A DNA stretch of 64,000 nt, taken from NCBI RefSeq assembly GCF_028750875.1, contig NW_026542595.1, forward strand, positions 182,966,713-183,030,712. The letters are read 5' to 3'. The notes under the pieces are model-generated. The model worked only from the letters and a program-made list of their open reading frames with translations, was not told the DNA's origin and searched no databases. The position numbers and the translations under genes are program-made. Shown here in pieces: positions 37,526 to 48,950 of the stretch (its first letter is position 1; the number at the start of each line of letters is the position of its first letter). This stretch comes from Macrosteles quadrilineatus (taxonomy: Eukaryota > Arthropoda > Insecta > Hemiptera > Cicadellidae).

Positions 37526-39250
37526 GTATAAAAATATACCAACATTTTTGAATATTTAATATTCAATGCCAACATTAAATTGAATAATGTAAAAAGCTGC
37601 TTTGTTCTAAATACATACATACCTATGTACTTTTAATTAAAAGGCGAAATTTTAATACTGAACATAAACGGTATATAACTGCCGACTAATATTGTTAAGT
37701 TCAATTTATATTATGAAAGTTGTGAAATTTAATTAGCTTAAATAACATTATTCTGAAAGCTGTGAAATTATAATGATATATATTCATAGACGCCAAACTG
37801 TTTACTCCATGAATGAAAGAGCTTAGAGTAAAAGTCGTTCTCTCTGTCTTAAGTAGACAACAAAATTGTTGGTCGCAAAACGTAAACAAATAAAAAGAAG
37901 AAGAAGGTAGCTCCTAATGTTATTCTTATGGGACAAATTTTAAAATGTTTTTTAAGTATTTTATAATAACTACTGAGCGGAATCGTCTAGAATTTTAATG
38001 GTGTCTTTACACTGGTGTCAAAACTATTTGTGCGAAATTTGAACGCTATAAGTGCAACGGTTCTTGAGTTTTAGGTGCGAACACACACACACACACACAC
38101 ACACATACTCCAGCGGACAACTTTTCTCCGACTCCGCTATACACGATACATAGATTCGTTCACTTCGTTCACTCATCTATTAAATTCATTCATTTGGAAG
38201 TTTCTATACAGATATAACATACGATGTGATTAACCTCATGTGCAAAGAAATACTCGTATGCCCTTGCGACACAAGCTAACCTGGGCAAATGTTCGTCTAA
38301 ACTAAGGACACTCACTGATGATTTTGTCTACAGCTTCATACATGTCCAAACATAAGTATGTTAACTTCAGTAGCTGCAGTTAATTATACGTTTGACCCTA
38401 TATTGTTGCTTTGCTAGTGAAACAAACGATCCAAGTGCCATCAATATAGTCGGCGTCACGTCCGTGGTACGTGCCGGCTTCGCATGGTGTTCTGTGCTGC
38501 GGACAGGCTATAACAATAAACTTAGGTGTCCATGATCCATCCTACATGGGGTAAACATTCGAATGTTTCTAAGCAGGTTTTTTTTTAATTTTTCGTGTAG
38601 CGATTTTGTTTACGATTTGTTGTTCAAGTTGGAATATTAAATTTTAAAGTGAGGTTTTGGCCTTATTGGTGCAAACCAGGCGTAAGGAGAGTGCATTTAA
38701 TTTGTATTTATCAATTATAAGTTGTTAATGATGTATGATGGGGACAATTATTTGTCCACGTCAAACAAACCCTAAAGTTGTCTCGAAATACTCGGGAGGT
38801 GGCTTATAAATTGTTGTGTATAATATTAGCTGTAGTGTTAGAAATCCTTCGTCGCCTATTTAAACATCAACTAACAGAACGTAATATAATTCAAATCTAT
38901 AGATAAACCGTGATAAGTACTGTAGACCAGATACATAGTATTGTATAATCTATAACTATTACTTACCCAAGAAATGAAATGAAATTTCAATTGAGATTGG
39001 ATAACATACTAAGCTTAAGATAAATATCGGTACGCAATTTATCGGACCTTAAAATGGCAATCCGCCCTCCTTCAAATCATTAATGTGGCCTGTTCACTAA
39101 CGGATCTCTTCACTACAAATCAAATAGACAATCGTACAATTTAGAGTTTTATACTAACCTAATTGTTATCATATTTAACTTAACTATCATTAATTCTGAG
39201 TTTCTTTTTCGCCTCGCCACACAGTTTCCTCAGTTATTCACCGTCTCCGC
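37526..39250. other. Non-coding stretch with a dinucleotide repeat
   Basis: An (AC)n microsatellite of about 12 units is at 38081-38105. The flanks (38040-38070 and 38106-38175) look like transposon relic sequence, including TTCGTTCACTTCGTTCACTC. A CG-richer patch, CGGCGTCACGTCC...GCCGGCTTCGCATGG, lies at 38451-38482. No gene was found. Confidence 0.5.
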
Positions 39251-39256
39251 CGGCAA

Positions 39257-39328
39257 GCACGTGTTATCGCCCTCTACTGATTGTGTTCCTGATAGGTCAC
39301 GTGAAACAGTTTACAACTTTTATCGATA
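39257..39328 (+). promoter_or_regulatory. E-box pair plus DRE, promoter-like cluster
   Basis: CACGTG occurs at 39258-39263 and again at 39298-39303. TATCGATA, the DREF-binding DRE of insect housekeeping promoters, is at 39321-39328. The patch is locally GC-richer. No TATA box or clear first exon follows. A terminal-exon-like segment begins at 39723. The motifs are real matches; promoter function is inferred. Confidence 0.3.
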
Positions 39329-39722
39329 ACAATTTATACGTTTTCTCACGTAATCGGGAAAGGTAGGGTTTTAATTACGTTGGATCGTGAAAGTGAATTT
39401 ATTCCTTCGCTTTTGTTTGGACGTTCCAGTGTAACGCGTAGAAAATGTAAAAGTGGTTCATGATGACATGTTAGTCCATCGTGTTAAATTACAATTGAGT
39501 TGACTATGTTGTGAAATTTAATTAATTTTAACGATCTTTTAAAAGGGTTCTACTGTTAGTTTCACACTAGAATTCACTTGTTTAATGGTGTCGAATTAAC
39601 TATTCATGTATTCGATTAGTTAAATTGCAGAACTGATAAAGCCGCAACAATTAATTGTGTAAATAACGTAGTTTTAAAAACTAAGATGATATTAAAATGT
39701 GATACACCTTTTTATTATTTTC

Positions 39723-39824
39723 AGCTGTCAATAAGGGTCTAAAACGCCACCGGCAAAGTCACAGTATAAAGGCATATCCATGGCCTAATTCAAGGAAGGA
39801 AATGCGTGCTTCTTGTTAGATAAT
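39723..39824 (+). CDS. Weak candidate terminal exon
   Basis: A pyrimidine-rich acceptor (CTTTTTATTATTTTCAG ending at 39722) precedes an open frame VNKGLKRHRQSHSIKAYPWP then NSRKEMRASC and a stop. An AATAAA word lies about 80 bases further on. Length is only about 30 codons and no homologue is recognised, so chance is quite possible. Confidence 0.12.
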
Positions 39825-40181
39825 TATTTTTCTTAAGGACAGGCATAATTTCCGTAAAAATATATGGTTCTTTTAAAAACTAAGACACTGATGGATCGAT
39901 AAAAATAAACTGAGAAACTGTGTATAGAGTAGAGAATTATTGTTTCCCAAAGAACTTAAGGAATGCAACAGCAAGAATTCTTTTGTTCTCGAAGCGGATG
40001 AATTCCTCTTTATCTTAAAATCTCTACTATTCTAGTGGAATCCGATAGCTTTGAAATTTATTTTGAGATGAGGAATTTGTATGAAAAAATATATAAAAAC
40101 TTGCTATTGTTTTAACTTGGTAATACGAGTTCTACCTCTATCAACACTCAAAGGTAGAAGTGGTAACTATAAACACTGTTA

Positions 40182-40372
40182 GGGAGTGAGCTGGTCTAGT
40201 GGTAGAGCGCGCGGCCTCGGAGCTTGAGGTCCCGGGTTCAAATTTCGCTAATCAATTATGGATTTCATCCATGTGATAATGCCGCAGCACTTTAGGATTG
40301 GTCTAATTAATGTGTAAACAGTTCAAAGCTAGAACCTAGCGTCCTGAGATGTGAAGGTAGGACACAAAAAAG
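40182..40372 (+). mobile_element. tRNA-derived SINE
   Basis: The head GAGTGAGCTGGTCTAGTGGT-AGAGCGCGCGG contains a good A box, and GGTCCCGGGTTCAAATTTC contains the B box. The tRNA-unrelated part follows with CATGTGATAATGCCGCAGCA and GATTGGTCTAATTAATG, ending near a short A run (40366-40371). It shares head and body words with the SINE head at 59575. RNA polymerase III would start from the internal promoter. No acceptor stem can form, so it is not a tRNA gene. Target duplications were not found. Confidence 0.72.
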
Positions 40373-41018
40373 CACGCTACCTAAACGGACAAAGTTTATG
40401 CAGGATCAGAACACGTGCATACACCTTGTGGTTTCCTGGTATTCTTAATGAATCCTTCGCAATTCAGTTGAATGGAACTTTGGACTAACTCCGGCTATTT
40501 TACGGTTATTTTGTTTAAAATCTGTAGCCTGTCTACTATATGTGTATTTTGTTGTGCATGATGAATTTACCAAACTGTCCATCCGACCGCTTTAAAATAC
40601 TGTACATGACTTTTCAACAATTTGTATTCGAATCTGCGTAATACGCTGTTACTAAGCGCGTGCAATCAGTAAACCTACAACTGATCGAATGAATGAATTT
40701 CGTTAACGTGTGTCAGTTAAACAAAGCACACTCGTGCTCCTATATGTCCAGGTGTCTGCCTTCCCAGGGATGACTGACATCACAATAAGGACATTAATTA
40801 GACAACAGGATGGCTGGATGTGGTCACGCTGGAAGGATAATGAATGTTACTCATACCTCGAGCAACACGACCTGTGGACGATTGTTGGGTGAATGTATAG
40901 AACTACAAATTGAGTGAAGTTTAGGAATTTCATGTCGAAATTATTGTTTTGAGTTGATAAAGCTGTTGGTTTGCTTTGTAAGTGCTGGCGAGGGATGAAA
41001 TAGAATACGTTTTTAACA

Positions 41019-41813
41019 CGGTTTGGTGTCCCATAATAGTCCCCCCTGGTTAATTTTTAAACGGCTGCATATATTTAAACGAGTTTCGATACACGTTACT
41101 AGGGTAATGTAAAGTACTTGTTGGGGGTATTTGAAACTCACCCCCATCCCCAAATAGAGGGTGCTGGGGTTACTTAATTTTTTAAATAGCAGACCCTATC
41201 GAATAGCAAATAATTTTAAAGGCCATTAGTAAAAAGATGATATCGGCGAAAACCAGAGGTCTCTATCTCAACCCATAACAGAATTGCGGTTATTTTTAGA
41301 CCTTCAAACTGAGGGGTCACTTGATGCTTTATATTTAAAAATTTCGTGCTGCCACCAAAATACCCCATTTTGGGGTACCGGGCAAGCTTGTCATACTGAT
41401 CAAAAAGTAGTTGTTATTTTCTTGTTACAATAATAATGAGTTTTGTTTTCCTGGTACAACCCATAAAAACGCTACTGTAATATTGGTGTATATCTTTACA
41501 TGGTTCTCAGGCTGTAAAAAAAATGACCGCCATTCTGTAGTGGGTTGAGATAGAGAGACCTCTGGCTTTCGCCGATATTCTTTTTAACTAATGGCCTTTA
41601 AAATTATGTGCTGCCTACTTGATAGGGGTTGCTATTAAAAAAAATTAAGTAACCCCCAGCACCTCATATTTGGGGGTGGGGGTGAATTTCAAAATGCCCC
41701 CAAAAAGTAGTTGTATATATAGTAGTAGTTGTAAGTAGTTGTGCTCGTTTGAATATATGCAGCCGTTTAAAACTTAACCAGGGGGAACTATTACAGTATG
41801 GGACACCCGGTAT
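41019..41813. mobile_element. 783-bp long-TIR element with 6-bp TSD
   Basis: The element spans 41025-41807. The left end GGTGTCCCATAATAGTCCCC (CCTGG) is inverted at the right end, and similarity continues for ~280 bp, so 41025-41301 pairs with 41512-41807. Shared inner words include AACGGCTGCATATAT, AGTAACCCC-AGCACC and GCCAGAGGTCTCTCTATCTC. The centre (~210 bp) is non-coding. Flanking CGGTTT (41019) and CGGTAT (41808) differ by one base and look like a 6-bp target duplication. It is a non-autonomous fold-back DNA transposon; the superfamily is uncertain. Confidence 0.8.
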
Positions 41814-44700
41814 TTATACCGATACTGTTATATATGAAATGTCACATTGGCCATAAGACATACAAGTCCTTTATTTCGAAAATTAAAAAAAAAAAAAATA
41901 ATGGAAAAGTCACGTTACAATAATTGCACACCTCTTTATTACTATGCACAAGACTACTACAACCTAACCTACTATAACCTAAACAATTAGACTTTTTGGT
42001 TAAATGTAACAGGAATCACTTACTACATCAAGGGAGAAATAACGAACTCTGTAGCAAGCATATTCATTAAATGTTTTAGCTGTTTCCTAATCCTGAGCAA
42101 ATCAGTTCATAGCTTTAGCTGTTGAGGAAGTTGGTTACAAAGCTTTTCTCCCCTGTACTAAAGATCGTGTTTAACCAATGATTTTGTACCAAACATCAGA
42201 CCAAGTATTCGAGAGAAAATGGTCTAGCTACTGTATTTGTAATCCTACCATCATCAGAACAACAATTTCATTAGTTGGTTATTACATTACTGGCCGATGT
42301 ACAGCCTACGTACACTGTTGTAGGTTATGTAGGCCTTCCTCTTTGCTGCGGAGGAAGCTGCCAATTGGACAAGTGCCTCCATTCACTCTCGCTCTCTCAC
42401 TTACACTTTCCTTGACCATACATACTTTGCAAAGTGTCGCAAATATCGTACCTTACAAGTGTACTTAACTATATATTTGCTGTTCCAGTAATGTGTATTG
42501 GTAAAAAATATTTGCTGAAAGTAATCTGGTATGGTAAATTATTCGTTTGAAGTAAGAGTGAAAAAGGCTGTCACGAAAATATGATAGGCATGTATTCTAA
42601 TTCATACAGGGTCAATTTTAAACAAATCTAACGTCTGTTGTGTAATGTTTTAGTGTTTTCCACATTATTTAAGATTTTTACAGAAAATTAGTTAAAGCTT
42701 GGGGAGTTAAAGCTAGGGAAAATGAGCTTTTATTTGTCCTTAAAAGCTGATTGATCGTTTCTAAGCTTAAACTCGTAAACAAACTCGTTCATACCAACAA
42801 AACAAAGTGGGAAAAAGTGAGGAAATCATTATAGGTTGTGAGGTGATTAAGTAACTACGGACACAATTGATAAATCTTGACAATGCCTTTACTCAATACG
42901 GACATACGTCTTTCGAGGATTATTTTCACATTCCTTAGCTTGAGAAGAAGGTGTTTACTGTATGGCCGGTAAATATAAAGGTGTTTAATAAAAATCCCGT
43001 ATTCTTTTCACAATTGGATGCGGATGAAAATAAGGCTTTGTGAAGGATCAAATATCTGTGAGACGTGGAAATAAGCTGGGGTTTCTTAGGAAATAGAAAT
43101 GTTGTAATATGAAACGTTGCATGTGAACCGGCGATTCTACGTAATTGGATTTACTAACCCCTTACAAACCCCAAACATCATCTTGGGTTACACGTTTATA
43201 TATTCTTTGCGATTGGCCACCAGAACGGTTTGGACTGTCCCGTCACGGAACAATTTTGCTTGACCGTTAATTAATTGTATATCCTAATTGTATGCATAGC
43301 GTTCGTTACTTGTGTGTTCCGAGTTCGTGTTTGTCATGTTTCTCTTGACTTCATCGTAAGATGGATTATTTCAAAGCCCTGACAGATGAATATAATACTT
43401 GGTAAAGTTAAAACCAATGCCATCCTCTACAATGACGGGTCAATAGTTGTGATATTTGAAACAGTTATGACATTTCTTTTGTACTTTTACTGTATGTTAT
43501 TTTGCTAACGGCCATCGCAACTGAACACATTCTCGTAATTCAAATATAATATGAGATACTTTGTGTAGCTTTGTAATTAACCAAGACATTTGTTTTCTTT
43601 TTTGCTAGGGCCATTTTATAAAAGCCCCCATCAAAGATAGCTCTGCCGATGTTGGAACCATCAAAAGCACTGACTTTTGATACTGACTCGGGTTCGAACT
43701 GGTTACCCTCTTGGGCTAGCACTCTAAAGTACTTGCATCCTCCTGTGTGCATACAAGTGCTATCATGAAACGGCAACTAAAAAATCCATGAGATCATCAT
43801 AACCATGTTAAATACACATGCATAAAGGCGAGTGCGGCACGGCATGCCAGGTTCAACGGCCAGTGGTGGAGGCCACTCAGCCAATGCGGCATGTCTGACA
43901 CACTTGGCTGAATGCCAGGGCGTCACATCACTAAAAAATTTGATTTTTTGTTATATGGTTGTAGTTTGCTCTTTATGACAGGGCTGCCGTATTTTATATA
44001 TATTTTTGTAGCTAGCTCTTCGTGGACATTTTGCTGTCATCGTTTCTTCTGTATTTCTTCATCATTGTATTGTTGTTACACCTATATTTTGTTTACCTTA
44101 ATTGTTGTGTTATGTACAAAGCATAGCAAATATTTGACCCGTATGATAAGGAGATGTGGTATGTGCGTATGTTTTAAAGTGTTCATCATTGACTCTACTT
44201 ATTATTTGTGCAATATTGTAGCCTACTAATGGTATTTTCTGTTCTGTACTTATGTGAGATTTCTTTAATTTTGACGCAAAAATACATTTTCAAAATTGGA
44301 CTCTTCTTCTCCATATGAATGAGAAACACTTAACTGTTTTAGCTTCAAATTAACTCTTATTTTTACATCTAAAGTATGCTACTTTAGTCGTGAGGGTCCG
44401 TATTTTACAGTGCGCTGCGGTGGTTAGGTTAGGTTGGTCTATGTTTGTAGGACTTTCCTCGTTTCGTTATGAATCGAACGATACCAGACAAGTCATGAAA
44501 GCTTCATGATGACCAAACCTAACTGGCCAATCAGTTATTGAAACTTTTTTGTCTTCTTACAGTAAAAAAATTGCGTTTTAAGTATGTATCATTAACATTG
44601 TCACCCCGCTAACTCCAGTGCGTTTAGTAGCTTTACACAACTCTTGTTTTGTAGTTAGTAACCGTACACTAGTTTGTAGTGTGGCCTTGATGTTATCACT
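41814..44700. other. Non-coding stretch, no gene seen
   Basis: ORFs at 42178-42468 and 43912-44229 have no recognisable domains and no splice context. An A run lies at 41885-41898. Apart from the tRNA-like relic at 43660-43760, nothing could be supported. Confidence 0.5.
43660..43760 (-). mobile_element. Possible degenerate tRNA-SINE head
   Basis: Read on the minus strand, TACTTTAGAGTGCTAGCCC could be an eroded A-box region and AACCAGTTCGAACCCG a B box, at tRNA-like spacing. GGTTCGAAC is nearly palindromic, so the strand is uncertain. Support is weak. Confidence 0.3.
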
Positions 44701-44701
44701 T

Positions 44702-44737
44702 ATCTAACGTCCTTGTCTTTCTCTGTTACAGGTAAGT
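44702..44737 (+). promoter_or_regulatory. Candidate recursive-splicing ratchet point 2
   Basis: ATCTAAC (branchpoint, 44702-44708) is followed by the pyrimidine tract CCTTGTCTTTCTCTG and TTACAG ending at 44731. GTAAGT follows directly at 44732-44737. The branch A is about 24 nt before the AG, a normal distance. The layout matches the candidate at 21041 in every part, including CTAACGT before the tract. Two such zero-length exons on one strand 23.7 kb apart argue for one giant + strand intron. Confidence 0.55.
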
Positions 44738-45198
44738 GATGACTCATGCGGGTGTACTCTCACTGGTGATGTAAGTTTGTTAATATAGTCTGTTCAGTGA
44801 AAGAAGACTAATAATATGTTGCTTACTATTACATTTCCTTGTTTTGCTGAAATATTTTAAAAGGATTGTTTGATTTTGTAAAGAAGTTAAGTTACCGCAA
44901 TACGATTGCTGCTACTGAAATAGTTTAGAGCATAATGGTCAATATTATATCAGTCGCAGTTATATTAGACCAAGCCAAGAGTTGTCTGTTTTTGTGAAAA
45001 TAAGATTCTAATCGATATCTTTCTTGTCACTAATCCTGGGAAACGTATTTAAAGTCTGGAAGTATTTTAAATTTAATTTTATTCTTTGACAAATGTATAC
45101 ACCGTTAGAGAAAACAATGTTTTTACCTTCAAGTGACATAATACCGTGCTTGTTGATTTAAATTATTTTAGAGAGGACAATAGTTTTCAAATCAAAGA

Positions 45199-45253
45199 CT
45201 TGTATCATTGACTATACACAGAAATAGTTTCTGTGTATAGTCAATGCTTGTAT
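45199..45253. repeat. 41-bp perfect hairpin flanked by 7-bp direct repeats
   Basis: CATTGACTATACACAGAAA (45206-45224) and its exact inverse complement (45228-45246) are separated by only TAG. The heptamer CTTGTAT sits immediately on both sides (45199-45205 and 45247-45253). The direct repeats look like a target-site duplication around a minimal fold-back insertion. A templated palindrome made during repair is another possibility. Confidence 0.85.
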
Positions 45254-46018
45254 GAACGGGAAAATGCAAGGTTGAAACAGGCCTAAAAAGTTTTAATGAT
45301 AATTTTTTGTTGGAGTCTTTGTATAAATAGTAAGGAAAAATCAAGTACTTTTTTGATGTGATAAAATCTATTTTCTTTTTATCTGTTAACTTTACACTTT
45401 CCCAACGAATGTACTGATAGATCCACAAATTCACACTGAATTTGAATATGTCATTTCATCTGATGCGATTTTTTGAATTCGGAGAACTGCTGTTTATATA
45501 ATCGTATCAATGTTGTATTTGGATGTTGATGGTGTTATGTACGGAAATCAATTTATCTCTGGTAACTTGATACAGTATCCGTTTATCAGGATCGCACATG
45601 TGATCTAATGTTGCAGCTGTCAATCAGAAATAAATTTACTCAACAATCCGGGATTTTTGAGCTTTGAGTTTCTTTGTGGATCATGATATTACAACAAGAA
45701 TGACACAGGATAGTTGCATATTAAGTATTATATCTAGCCTTTTCCTCCAACTATTGATACATCTTCAATTTATGTAAGTAAGTAATGTCGGGATTGTAAT
45801 AACGTGTTAGAGATTGCAACAATGTAATGTGTTCCAATATATTGAAATATACTTATATAAAGGGTCCAATAGTTTAATAATATGCCGATGTCAGGGATTC
45901 AAACGATTTCATATGGATTTCGATAGTTTTATAGAACCCCAATAATGTAATAGGAATTCTAATAGTTGTTGAAATTACAACATAGTGAAAGGGATACCAC
46001 TTAAGTATCATAAGTAAA

Positions 46019-46104
46019 GTTATAAGTAGTATAGTTGTTACTTGATAGGTAAACCAAAATTGTGACTGTGATTCCAATATTATATCAATTTCTTTATGTT
46101 TATT
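46019..46104 (+). repeat. 86-bp direct duplication, copy 1
   Basis: This segment, starting GTTATAAGTAGTATAG and ending TTTATGTTTATT, is identical base for base to 46711-46796. Copy 1 is embedded in a region of loosely repeating AATAGTT/AATGTAAT words (45780-46020), and ATCATAAG precedes both copies. It is probably the source copy, since its flanks continue that pattern. Confidence 0.85.
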
Positions 46105-46710
46105 CTAACAGTTATGGAAGGTTGTAGTGATATGTACATACTCCAGTTCTAAGCGTAATAAAACGTATCTTTCCGTCCGATTTGATATTGAATCGCAAAA
46201 CACTCCAGATCAGCTATTTGTATTCATGGGTCTGTTACGAAGCGGAACTCTTGGATTTTACAAAACAGAGTCTACCACTTTCTCTTCTTAAGAGGTTATC
46301 TTGCTTTGAATTTGTCTTGTTTCAGATTTGACTAAAACCCTCGCGGTATGGAAACTTGCCTCTCCTTTCCTGATGAAAATATATGTAGTGTCAGTGCTAG
46401 AATAAAAAAAAGGGTAAAGTAGAAAAGAGTTAAAATATGGTAAAATCTGAAAAAATCAAGCCTACAAATTAATTATTATATTTTGAAACTATTCATTGCT
46501 TAATTTTGATCTACTAACCCGGTAATAATTTGTTTTATTATGCGAAATATTTTTGGTTATTATAAAAGTTTATTTAACGGGTGTGGGCTTTAGCTATTAA
46601 AAATACCTTTGAGGATTTAAAGTAAAGAAACAACATAATATCCGACCCAGATCCATGTCAAAGGCAGATCTGTTGTAGCCAAAGCACGTCCTTCGTTAAT
46701 AATATCATAA

Positions 46711-46796
46711 GTTATAAGTAGTATAGTTGTTACTTGATAGGTAAACCAAAATTGTGACTGTGATTCCAATATTATATCAATTTCTTTATGTTTATT
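46711..46796 (+). repeat. 86-bp direct duplication, copy 2
   Basis: This is an exact copy of 46019-46104, 692 bases downstream in the same orientation. There is no A tail, inverted repeat or obvious target duplication, so a recombination or template-switch duplication is more likely than transposition. The lack of any substitution suggests it is recent. Confidence 0.85.
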
Positions 46797-48031
46797 ACCT
46801 TCCTTTGGACAAGATGCAAGTATGACGTGTTTTGTACATCGAAACCTTGCTGATATTTATGAGTAATATTGATCACTATTCTTTATTTATTAGCGATATT
46901 TTTTATAAAAATTATAAAGTACAGAATAAGAATAATTGTATATTATGGTACTGTATATCGTTCTGAATACTAACCTCTTGAGCTATCTGAAATATTTTGT
47001 TTTGTTTTTTCAAGGGACTTTGGTTGTAAACAAAGCTACAATAAATCGACATTCAGATCCCATTTTCATCAAATATGAACAAGCTTTTGGATTTTAATTT
47101 AAGTAGTTGAGCCAAACCTCCGATAGATTGTGCTCTTGTCAATAACTAATTTATGTTTTATGCACTGATTCATAACCAAGCCAGGCTGAAATAAAAAAAA
47201 TAAATAAAAAAACTTTAGTTATGGGTTTTTCTATGTCCCATAAAATACTATGGTGTCAAAAAAACAAAGATACAAAATATAAAATATTTACTGTAGTTCA
47301 TTTTGTAAGTAGCTTATTGAACTATGTTCTATTTTAACACAATTTTAGACATATTTACTCTTTTATAGATGAGGTGTTAAATTTAGTTTGCCATATGTGT
47401 TATGTAGTTTCGCAAAGCATTTGTAAATCAATGATATTTTTACAAACTGTTAGAGGTTTTATGCTACATTTGTAAAACATGTATAACATTCAAACCTAAA
47501 CGCTGGGAGAATGCCAAGGATAGTTGGGTCGGGTCAGCCGAAGCAACCTTTGAGTTTACAGCCCTGGCGCCAGCGAATTTTACGTTATTGCCCTCTTGTT
47601 ATTATCCCGAAGCTTTCCAACCCGATTTCAATTACAAAGTTTGCCTCTGAAAGCCCAGTTTCGCTAATACTCTTAAAAGTGATTAAAAGCCCATTAAATT
47701 GCCTTAAAGTTTGAGATAGTATATTTCTGAAGATGTACGTGTTGTGGTTTATTACATACTTCTAGGTCTACTGTAAGAACTAATTTGTTCGTAGATTACA
47801 AAATACTATATATTATTGAAGTATAGCTGTCTACAATGTTGAAAAGATGTTATTTTTTTACTCCTACTGTAGGCTGGATTTTTAGACTAATAACAATTTA
47901 TACAATAACATAATGTATTTACATTATAACACATATTAGTTTGTATCAGTATAATAAAACTGTTAGCTATAATTTTAGTAGAGGAATTAAAAAAAAAATG
48001 GCACGACATCTCTCTATACTTTTATCTGGAA
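46797..48031. other. AT-rich non-coding stretch with a GC-richer patch
   Basis: The patch at 47500-47690 (GGGTCGGGTCAGCCG, CCCTGGCGCCAGCG) has higher G+C than its flanks and a 67-codon + strand ORF, but no recognisable domain on either strand. The rest is featureless. Confidence 0.45.
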
Positions 48032-48500
48032 CTAGCAGCAAAACCTGGCGTTGCCTGGATCAAAATCATTTTTTTACTGGTAATTTTTTTAGAACACTCC
48101 AGACCTTATCACACATTTGCATAGTTTTTGAGATGTTATAAAACATCCTTGGGCATTCTTGATCATTCTGCAACATTCTGAAATATTTAAGAAATATTTT
48201 GAACATGTTCACACACAGGCCTACCTTACATCCATACTTGTCTTCATCCGATTGCCATGAAACTATAGGGGATTGTCCCCTGGGTTAAGCTTAAAATAAT
48301 TATTATTTGGTTTCCATTGACATTGTCCAAAAATTGCACTGTTATCATACGCCTTGCTTTTACATTTTTGTCGTTTTTCATTATTACACATTTAGGAAAA
48401 CTCCAAAACAAATTATAAAAAAACAACTAAGTACACCCTATATTCTATGGCGATGCCATTATAGAAAACAGAGATGAATCTATAATTGTTGAAAGATTTT
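48032..48500 (-). mobile_element. Helitron-like 3' end (minus strand)
   Basis: On the minus strand the sequence ends CAACGCCAGGTTTTGCTGCTAG followed by T (shown in part), i.e. a short GGC-AAC-GCC stem about ten bases before a terminal CTAG next to T. This is the 3' signature of Helitrons, which insert between A and T without target duplication. The body, with repeated CATTCTG/ATCATTCTG words, is non-coding. The 5' end was not located; it may reach the LINE fragment at 48512. Confidence 0.45.
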
Positions 48501-48511
48501 TTTGGAACTAC

Positions 48512-48950
48512 CAGAATCAGAATCAGAATCAGAAAAGCTTTATTCAAGATTTATACATTATATACCTACATGAAATATATGCATAAATACAGAATGGCGT
48601 CAAAACAGCTTATTACTAATTAAAAATACTTGGTTAAACTAAATAAAACAGGAAAATTTTATTAATGTAATTACATGTTGTAAAACTCTTCAAATGAGTA
48701 AAATGCTCTATCAATTAGTAACAGTTTAAGTTTTTTTTTAAAAGACCTAATGTTTTTTATATCAAATATTTCTTTTGGTAGATGGTACAAAAACTTAATA
48801 CCTGCAGCTGTTGGTTTCTTGTTATAAAACTCCAGTTTGTGTTGTGTTACGGATGGATAATTTTTATACCTAGTATTATATCTATGATTATCCCCCAGCA
48901 GTGGCACCTTGTCTTCAGAAGCTCTCACATGCATAATAGTGTGCAATATA
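48512..48950 (-). mobile_element. 5'-truncated CR1-like LINE fragment
   Basis: Read on the minus strand, coding sequence for a reverse transcriptase C-terminus is followed by about 125 bp of 3' UTR. It ends with AATAAA (complement at 48539-48544) and then a (GATTCT)3 tail at 48512-48530. An AATAAA plus short tandem repeat instead of poly(A) is typical of CR1-group elements. Only the last ~0.44 kb of the element is present. Confidence 0.8.
48671..48946 (-). pseudogene. C-terminal end of LINE reverse transcriptase
   Basis: The 91-codon open part contains NHRYNTRYKNYPSV, KLEFYNKKPTAAGIKF, LYHLPKEI and a FKKKLKLLLIDRAFYSFEEF ending. These are the order and spacing of the tail of CR1/Jockey-group RT proteins, downstream of the catalytic domain. 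No catalytic residues are included. It differs from the 13205 copy, so two LINE families are represented. Confidence 0.75.

Noticed and set aside
40182..40260. Functional tRNA gene
   Set aside because: The T arm and acceptor stem do not close, and the same body words as other SINE copies follow.
40710..40892. 60-codon ORF with higher G+C and a possible TCCAG acceptor
   Set aside because: Suggestive (tryptophan-rich, MTDITIRTLIRQQDG start), but no domain, donor or repeat relatives could be seen; too little to call a gene.
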